From positions 1 through 42,054 of IMG/VR virus record IMGVR_UViG_3300042507_001474: a stretch of 42,054 bases of DNA. The stretch is one strand, 5' to 3'. A model generated the notes under the pieces. The model saw only the letters and a program-made list of their open reading frames with translations. It ran no database searches and was not told the origin of the DNA. Shown here in pieces: positions 39,374-42,054 of this stretch (its first letter is position 1; every line of letters starts with the position of its first letter). The DNA comes from a virus. A program made the position numbers and the translations under genes.

Positions 39374-39414
39374 GGTGTTGCTCCTTTCGGTTCGGTTGAT
39401 TGCTTCCTATATAT

Positions 39415-39431
39415 GCACAGCTTCGCTGTGC
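39415..39431 (-). promoter_or_regulatory. 17-bp dyad copy C
   Basis: GCACAGC-TTC-GCTGTGC, 41 bases before the gp88-like gene and followed on the minus strand by ATATATAGGAAGC. Upstream, the 118-aa gene stops within 4 bases of it. Confidence 0.75.
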
Positions 39432-39434
39432 TAT

Positions 39435-39791
39435 CTATGACTTTGCGTATGTGGTGAAGTCATCGGGGATTTGTACTACTGCCCCGCGATTGTTTAGCGC
39501 AGAGTAGATACAAGCCACTGCCAGATGGTCACTGCCACCGATGTGCCATCGATACGGAGTATCGAGGTCGATATCTTCGTACTCTTTGTAGTCGTAGATA
39601 TCTGCCACGATGTCGGGAATACCATTGCCCACTTCGAATAGAAGTGTCCAGTGATATTGCACCTTGTCCCCTTCGTACCTGTCCACGTTTCCAAACGCTA
39701 GGTTCAAGCCACGTCGGGTTGTTGTGATGTATCCCTTTAGGGATGTGCCATTGATATCTATCTCTGGCGAATTGATTGCCTTAAGTTTCAC
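39435..39791 (-). CDS. Hypothetical protein, 118 aa
   Basis: GTG start at 39791, preceded by GGAGGA and separated by no bases from the gene upstream. Beta-rich (KGYITTTRRGLNLAFGN; YHWTLLFEVGNGIPDIVADI). A Tyr/Asp-rich centre leads to a helix (SDHLAVACIYSALNN). No family recognised. Confidence 0.65.
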   Translation of the reverse strand: MKLKAINSPEIDINGTSLKGYITTTRRGLNLAFGNVDRYEGDKVQYHWTLLFEVGNGIPDIVADIYDYKEYEDIDLDTPYRWHIGGSDHLAVACIYSALNNRGAVVQIPDDFTTYAKS

Positions 39792-40064
39792 TTAGTCCTC
39801 CTCATTGTTGAGCCATGGCTCAAGGTGATGAGCCTCTACTATGGCGTAGGCTGGTGCTGTTGGATACCCTTTCCAAAAGACTCCTTTTGGAAGTTGGATA
39901 CTCTTATGAGTATCGCCGTCATCGACTGCATAGATGGCTTCTATGCATGGTTCCACCATGGTAAGTGGAACTGGCGGATAGTGATTACCACGTAAGTGGT
40001 AACCGATTGATTGGCGAATGTCAATGACATTCTCCACTAGGTCATGTGCTAGATTGCTACCCAT
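39792..40064 (-). CDS. Conserved-type actinophage protein, 90 aa
   Basis: The frame extends to 40106, but AAGGAGG and a TAATG overlap fix the start at 40064 (MGSNLAHDLVENVIDI). The block RQSIGYHLRGNHYPPVPLTM and the end IVEAHHLEPWLNNEED are like small proteins I recall in mycobacteriophages. Function unknown. Confidence 0.7.
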   Translation of the reverse strand: MGSNLAHDLVENVIDIRQSIGYHLRGNHYPPVPLTMVEPCIEAIYAVDDGDTHKSIQLPKGVFWKGYPTAPAYAIVEAHHLEPWLNNEED

Positions 40065-40387
40065 TAGTTGTCCTCCTTGTAGTAGTGTCTTGCGATAGCA
40101 AACCATTCACTATCGCCCCATCCACCCATGATTTGGCGGATGAGTAGTGTGGCTGGGGCATCATTGCCCCATTCACGTTCGGCTAGTCCTGCCACTTGAC
40201 CGACGTATTCATCCCACTCTTCTCGAAGAGTGTTGACGAACTCGTTGATATCAGCCGATTGGCTGGCGGTATCTTTGATACCACGCCATGCATCTTCATC
40301 GTTGTCCATTACCAATAGGTAATCATTGACGAATACATCACTTGCTAAAGCAAGTCTTCCTTCTCCTGCTACTGGTGGTACTGGCAT
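40064..40387 (-). CDS. Conserved-type actinophage protein, 107 aa
   Basis: ATG 40387 in a TAATG overlap, with AGAGGGG upstream. Helical and acidic (NDYLLVMDNDEDAWRGI; FVNTLREEWDEYVGQV) with a C-terminal GGWGDSEWFAIARHYYKEDN. It pairs with the next gene in a coupled set of three. Function unknown. Confidence 0.7.
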   Translation of the reverse strand: MPVPPVAGEGRLALASDVFVNDYLLVMDNDEDAWRGIKDTASQSADINEFVNTLREEWDEYVGQVAGLAEREWGNDAPATLLIRQIMGGWGDSEWFAIARHYYKEDN

Positions 40388-40557
40388 TAGTTTTGCCCCT
40401 CTCGGATTGTTGTTGCCCAGTGCTCCTCTTCTATTGCAGACCTACGGTCTGCTATCTTGATTGCGATTACATCCCACACCATGGCTGTAAGTAATACGCC
40501 AAGGATGCCGATGAGAATCCCGACGGCAAGATAATCGCCCCAATAAAGTGCTTCCAT
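40387..40557 (-). CDS. Small membrane protein, 56 aa
   Basis: A TTG at 40569 is possible, but GGAG is 7 bases from the ATG at 40557, which begins MEALYWGDYLAVGILIGI. One membrane helix (about 10-32) is followed by a cytoplasmic-looking charged tail (IADRRSAIEEEHW). First gene of the minus operon, behind dyad copy D and a consensus promoter. Early membrane proteins often alter host physiology or exclude other phages. Confidence 0.65.
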   Translation of the reverse strand: MEALYWGDYLAVGILIGILGVLLTAMVWDVIAIKIADRRSAIEEEHWATTIREGQN

Positions 40558-40604
40558 TTGATGCTCCAATCTGCCCCGATATTTTCGAGGCTCCCCTTAT
40601 ATAC

Positions 40605-40621
40605 GCACAGCTTCGCTGTGC
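40605..40621 (-). promoter_or_regulatory. 17-bp dyad copy D
   Basis: GCACAGC-TTC-GCTGTGC, 47 bases before the small membrane gene, followed on the minus strand by GTATATAAGGGG. It lies about 60 bases downstream of the TTGACA promoter, so here it would be in the 5' leader RNA. Confidence 0.75.
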
Positions 40622-40685
40622 TATCTTGAGATGCGTAGCGCCCGCATCATGGCGCTCCATTTGTGGGCTACCAATAGCCAACCCG

Positions 40686-40714
40686 CAGATACAATAGATA
40701 CCATCGGTTGTCAA
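40686..40714 (-). promoter_or_regulatory. Leftward sigma70-type promoter
   Basis: On the minus strand, TTGACA (40714-40709) and TATCTG (40691-40686) are separated by exactly 17 bases, giving a start near 40679. It would drive the minus operon. The perfect -35 box overlaps the edge of the operator-like dyad at 40713-40730. Confidence 0.7.
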
Positions 40715-40730
40715 GTACCTTTAGGTACTT
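40713..40730. promoter_or_regulatory. Operator-like dyad at the leftward promoter
   Basis: AAGTACCT-TT-AGGTACTT is a perfect 8-bp inverted repeat touching the minus -35 box. The size and position suit a dimeric regulator; activator or repressor cannot be told apart. Confidence 0.6.
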
Positions 40731-40792
40731 GCTATTAATTGCCCACACGTAAGGGCTACCTATTGCCAACGCATATGCGTGTATCGCGGGGG

Positions 40793-40837
40793 TGTCATGT
40801 CGCATGTATCGCATCATGTGTCATGTCATGTGTCATG
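40793..40837. repeat. Iteron-like TGTCATG repeats
   Basis: TGTCATG occurs at 40793, 40819, 40824 and 40831, the middle two overlapping, with degenerate GCATGTATCGCAT sequence between. It is followed by an AT-rich stretch (TTCAATAAAAGA). Such clusters can mark replication origins or repressor-binding arrays. The repeats are read directly; function is open. Confidence 0.6.
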
Positions 40838-40889
40838 ATTCAATAAAAGACACGACACACCGCATTTACGCTCAGCCGTCGGGCTGAAT

Positions 40890-40918
40890 TTGACAATGGC
40901 GGGGCATTCGTGTATTCT
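40890..40918 (+). promoter_or_regulatory. Rightward consensus sigma70 promoter
   Basis: TTGACA (40890-40895), a 17-base spacer and TATTCT (40913-40918). The expected start is near 40925, about 44 bases before the ATG at 40969, whose leader carries ACCGAAAGG. This is the clearest promoter in the window. Confidence 0.8.
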
Positions 40919-40968
40919 GGTGTCATCAAATCGGCGCTGGGTCGATTGATTAACCGAAAGGCAAAACG

Positions 40969-41238
40969 ATGAATACAGCATGGACACACGATGATTTACT
41001 AGTAAATCTAGATGCTGAAGTTAACGAAGTTAAATGGGAATTGGGTATCGATTCATTCAAAGAAATCCCTGATTTCTTGGTACTGAAATCTCATGAGATT
41101 CATCATGCGAAAATTGGAGATATTCTCCAATTGGCTAACGGTAAAAACGCTGTAATTTTCGACATAGTCGAAACACCGACGGCGCTTGAAATCACTGCAG
41201 TGACTGAGTCACTGAGAGTCATCGTCAAGCGGTTCTAG
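40969..41238 (+). CDS. Early hypothetical protein, 89 aa
   Basis: The only + strand gene of the control region, expressed alone from the strong promoter at 40890 and closed by terminators. It starts MNTAWTHDDLLVNLDAEVNE and shows a helical N-terminal third followed by a small beta domain (IGDILQLANGKNAVIFDIVE and LEITAVTESLRVIVKRF). Its isolation, strong promoter and position are typical of immediate-early host-takeover or regulator genes. Function unknown. Confidence 0.7.
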   Translation: MNTAWTHDDLLVNLDAEVNEVKWELGIDSFKEIPDFLVLKSHEIHHAKIGDILQLANGKNAVIFDIVETPTALEITAVTESLRVIVKRF

Positions 41239-41248
41239 GGATAGTCAG

Positions 41249-41284
41249 CCCATCCTTCTAGTCCTAAAGGACTAGGGGGGTGGG
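41249..41284 (+). terminator. Long hairpin after the early gene
   Basis: A 16-bp stem (41249-41264 with 41269-41284, three G-U pairs in RNA) closes a TAAA loop; its core is CTAGTCC/GGACTAG. It is followed by TTCTTCC and TTTT further on, so it is probably a terminator of the early transcript. Confidence 0.7.
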
Positions 41285-41312
41285 TTCTTCCCATTTTGAG
41301 CGTGTTTTTCGT

Positions 41313-41343
41313 GGGGCAGGGGGCAACCCTTGCCCCTTTTTTT
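41313..41343 (+). terminator. Rho-independent terminator
   Basis: A 10-bp stem, GGGGCAGGGG with CCCTTGCCCC (41313-41322 and 41327-41336, allowing one G-U pair), is followed by seven Ts. It acts as a second barrier before the terminase operon. Confidence 0.85.
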
Positions 41344-41461
41344 GTGCTCGCAGCCTAGGCTACCCCAGGGGTTTTTAACCCCACCCCCCACCTACCCCCC
41401 ACTATCATCAAAAATATTTTCACCAGAAAACCAGCTCTGACCAGGACTTATGTACATTTCC

Positions 41462-42054
41462 AAAAATATTTTGTACAGACCCCTTGAGAAACGCCCATCC
41501 TCTAGCCCCCTATATAAGTGTAACGGCGGAGTTCCACGAAGCCGTAAAACGCGGGCTGAACGCCCGCTTTAAGTTTGGTTATGCTTATGTGGGGATACCT
41601 CTGTCAACCCCCTTGTAGACCCCTACAACCTCTGGAGTGACATTGGAAAGAAATCTAAATCCCGAAGAAGCTCGGAAAGAACTAATCAGCTTGGTACGCC
41701 AAGGGCGCACCATCGCTGATGCCCTAAAGGTTGTTGGTAGAAGCCGAAGCTGGTACGACACTCAACGACGTGAAGCCCCTGGCTTTTCGGCTTTGATTGA
41801 CAACGTTCGGTTTAGAACCCAAGACCTCGCAGAAGATGCTCGGTCTAACCTATCTGACTTTGCTGAGTTCTCTGAGAAATATCTGGGAGCCAAAGTTTGG
41901 GACCACATGCTTAACGTGGTCGATATGTTGGAAGGTAAAGAGCCCCGCTGGATTGACCCAGCGATGACATACGAAAAAGGGTCGGCGGGTCTGTCCCGCC
42001 TCTTGGTAAATGTTCCACCGAACCACGCCAAGACGATGACCATCACGATTAACT
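41462..42054. repeat. Right copy of terminal redundancy
   Basis: Copy of bases 1-593 with six synonymous differences, all after copy position 450. It contains the terminase leader and the first 418 bases of the terminase gene. Confidence 0.95.
41637..42054 (+). CDS. terL: Terminase large subunit, 5' part (second copy)
   Basis: Repeats the first 139 codons of the gene at 176 and runs off the window. The encoded protein is identical to the first copy as far as it goes; the differences are third-base changes only (for example CTC to CTT and GTA to GTG). It is the wrap-around end of the genome, not a second gene. Confidence 0.9.
   Translation, partial: MTLERNLNPEEARKELISLVRQGRTIADALKVVGRSRSWYDTQRREAPGFSALIDNVRFRTQDLAEDARSNLSDFAEFSEKYLGAKVWDHMLNVVDMLEGKEPRWIDPAMTYEKGSAGLSRLLVNVPPNHAKTMTITIN

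Larger units (their letters stand above)
40558..40968. other. Divergent control region, 411 bp, no secure gene
   Basis: Between the minus operon and the single + gene. It holds dyad copy D, a minus promoter, a perfect 18-bp operator-like dyad, an imperfect 18-bp repeat (GGGCTACC-ATNGCCAAC type at 40665-40682 and 40753-40770), iteron-like TGTCATG copies and a plus promoter, each listed separately. A 27-codon minus frame (40621-40704) exists but starts upstream of the expected transcript start and lacks a ribosome site. The region could also be a replication origin. Confidence 0.8.
41239..41636. other. Terminator-rich intergenic region, 398 bp
   Basis: No gene seen. It contains two strong hairpins (listed), a third dyad GGGGTT-TTT-AACCCC (41368-41382), C-rich tracts around 41380-41401, two exact copies of CAAAAATATTTT (41409-41420 and 41461-41472) and two TGTACA palindromes (41451, 41472). 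The right terminal repeat starts within it. It separates the early region from the packaging genes and is the likely place for a packaging or recombination site. Confidence 0.7.

Noticed and set aside
40621-40704. 27-aa minus frame MVSIVSAGWLL... ending at dyad copy D
   Set aside because: It resembles a leader peptide, and its stop touches the dyad like other genes, but the ATG lies upstream of the expected transcript start and has no ribosome site.
40442-40714. 90-aa minus frame across the control region
   Set aside because: Its start codon is the TTG of the -35 box, and it overlaps the better-supported membrane-protein gene at 40387-40557 in another frame.
1-42054. CRISPR arrays, tRNA genes, insertion sequences, integrase
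   Set aside because: Read for spaced direct repeats, cloverleaf-like segments, transposase and recombinase motifs; none found by eye. A weak or diverged tRNA could be missed.

Overview
The window looks like one complete phage genome written slightly past its own end. Bases 1-593 recur at 41462-42054, so the unit length is about 41,461 bp. The two copies differ only at six synonymous third-codon positions. That points to an assembled, probably environmental, population rather than one clonal isolate. A WhiB-family gene argues for an actinobacterial host. By eye the base composition is moderate to low in GC, which would suit low-GC aquatic Actinobacteria such as freshwater Nanopelagicales; this host guess is inference. 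No integrase, repressor, tRNA, CRISPR array or insertion sequence was seen, so the phage is probably lytic.

Layout. (1) 0.2-16.5 kb, + strand: packaging and virion core. The order is large terminase, portal, a basic microprotein, a LysM protein, small proteins, a 1657-residue virion-like protein, three more structural proteins (two with LysM domains), scaffold and major capsid protein. I see no tape measure, major tail protein or tail-assembly chaperone, so a short-tailed (podovirus-like) particle is likely. (2) 16.5-23.5 kb, +: small basic proteins, a head-tail connector candidate, a long Ala/Ser/Thr-repeat tail fibre and a string of small beta-rich tail-tip proteins, three of them paralogous. 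(3) 23.5-26.8 kb, +: lysis genes (holin candidates and an M15-type endolysin), a large tail protein and a strong terminator. (4) 26.9-34.55 kb, +: DNA metabolism and regulation. This holds a Cas4/RecB-like nuclease split in two around a zinc-ribbon gene, a RecA-like ATPase, two further PD-(D/E)XK-like nucleases, WhiB, a secreted lytic transglycosylase, a primase split in two around an HslV/proteasome-like Ntn hydrolase, an Nmad1/MazG-like protein, endonuclease VII, a sigma-like factor, an FmdB-type zinc ribbon and a glycosyltransferase. No DNA polymerase is visible. (5) 34.55-40.56 kb, - strand: a convergent early-type operon of small proteins with DUF932 and gp88-like members. It is punctuated by four copies of a 17-bp dyad (GCACAGC-NNN-GCTGTGC), each just upstream of a gene. 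(6) 40.56-41.64 kb: a control region with divergent TTGACA promoters, a perfect operator-like dyad, iteron-like TGTCATG repeats, one small + strand gene, then stacked terminators before the terminase repeats.

The genes are tightly packed. Many junctions are TAATG, TGATG or ATGA overlaps, which implies translational coupling. The most unusual features are the two enzymes broken into separate polypeptides by an unrelated gene placed between the halves. In the nuclease, the presumed Fe-S and active-site residues are shared between the two halves, so function would need them to assemble.
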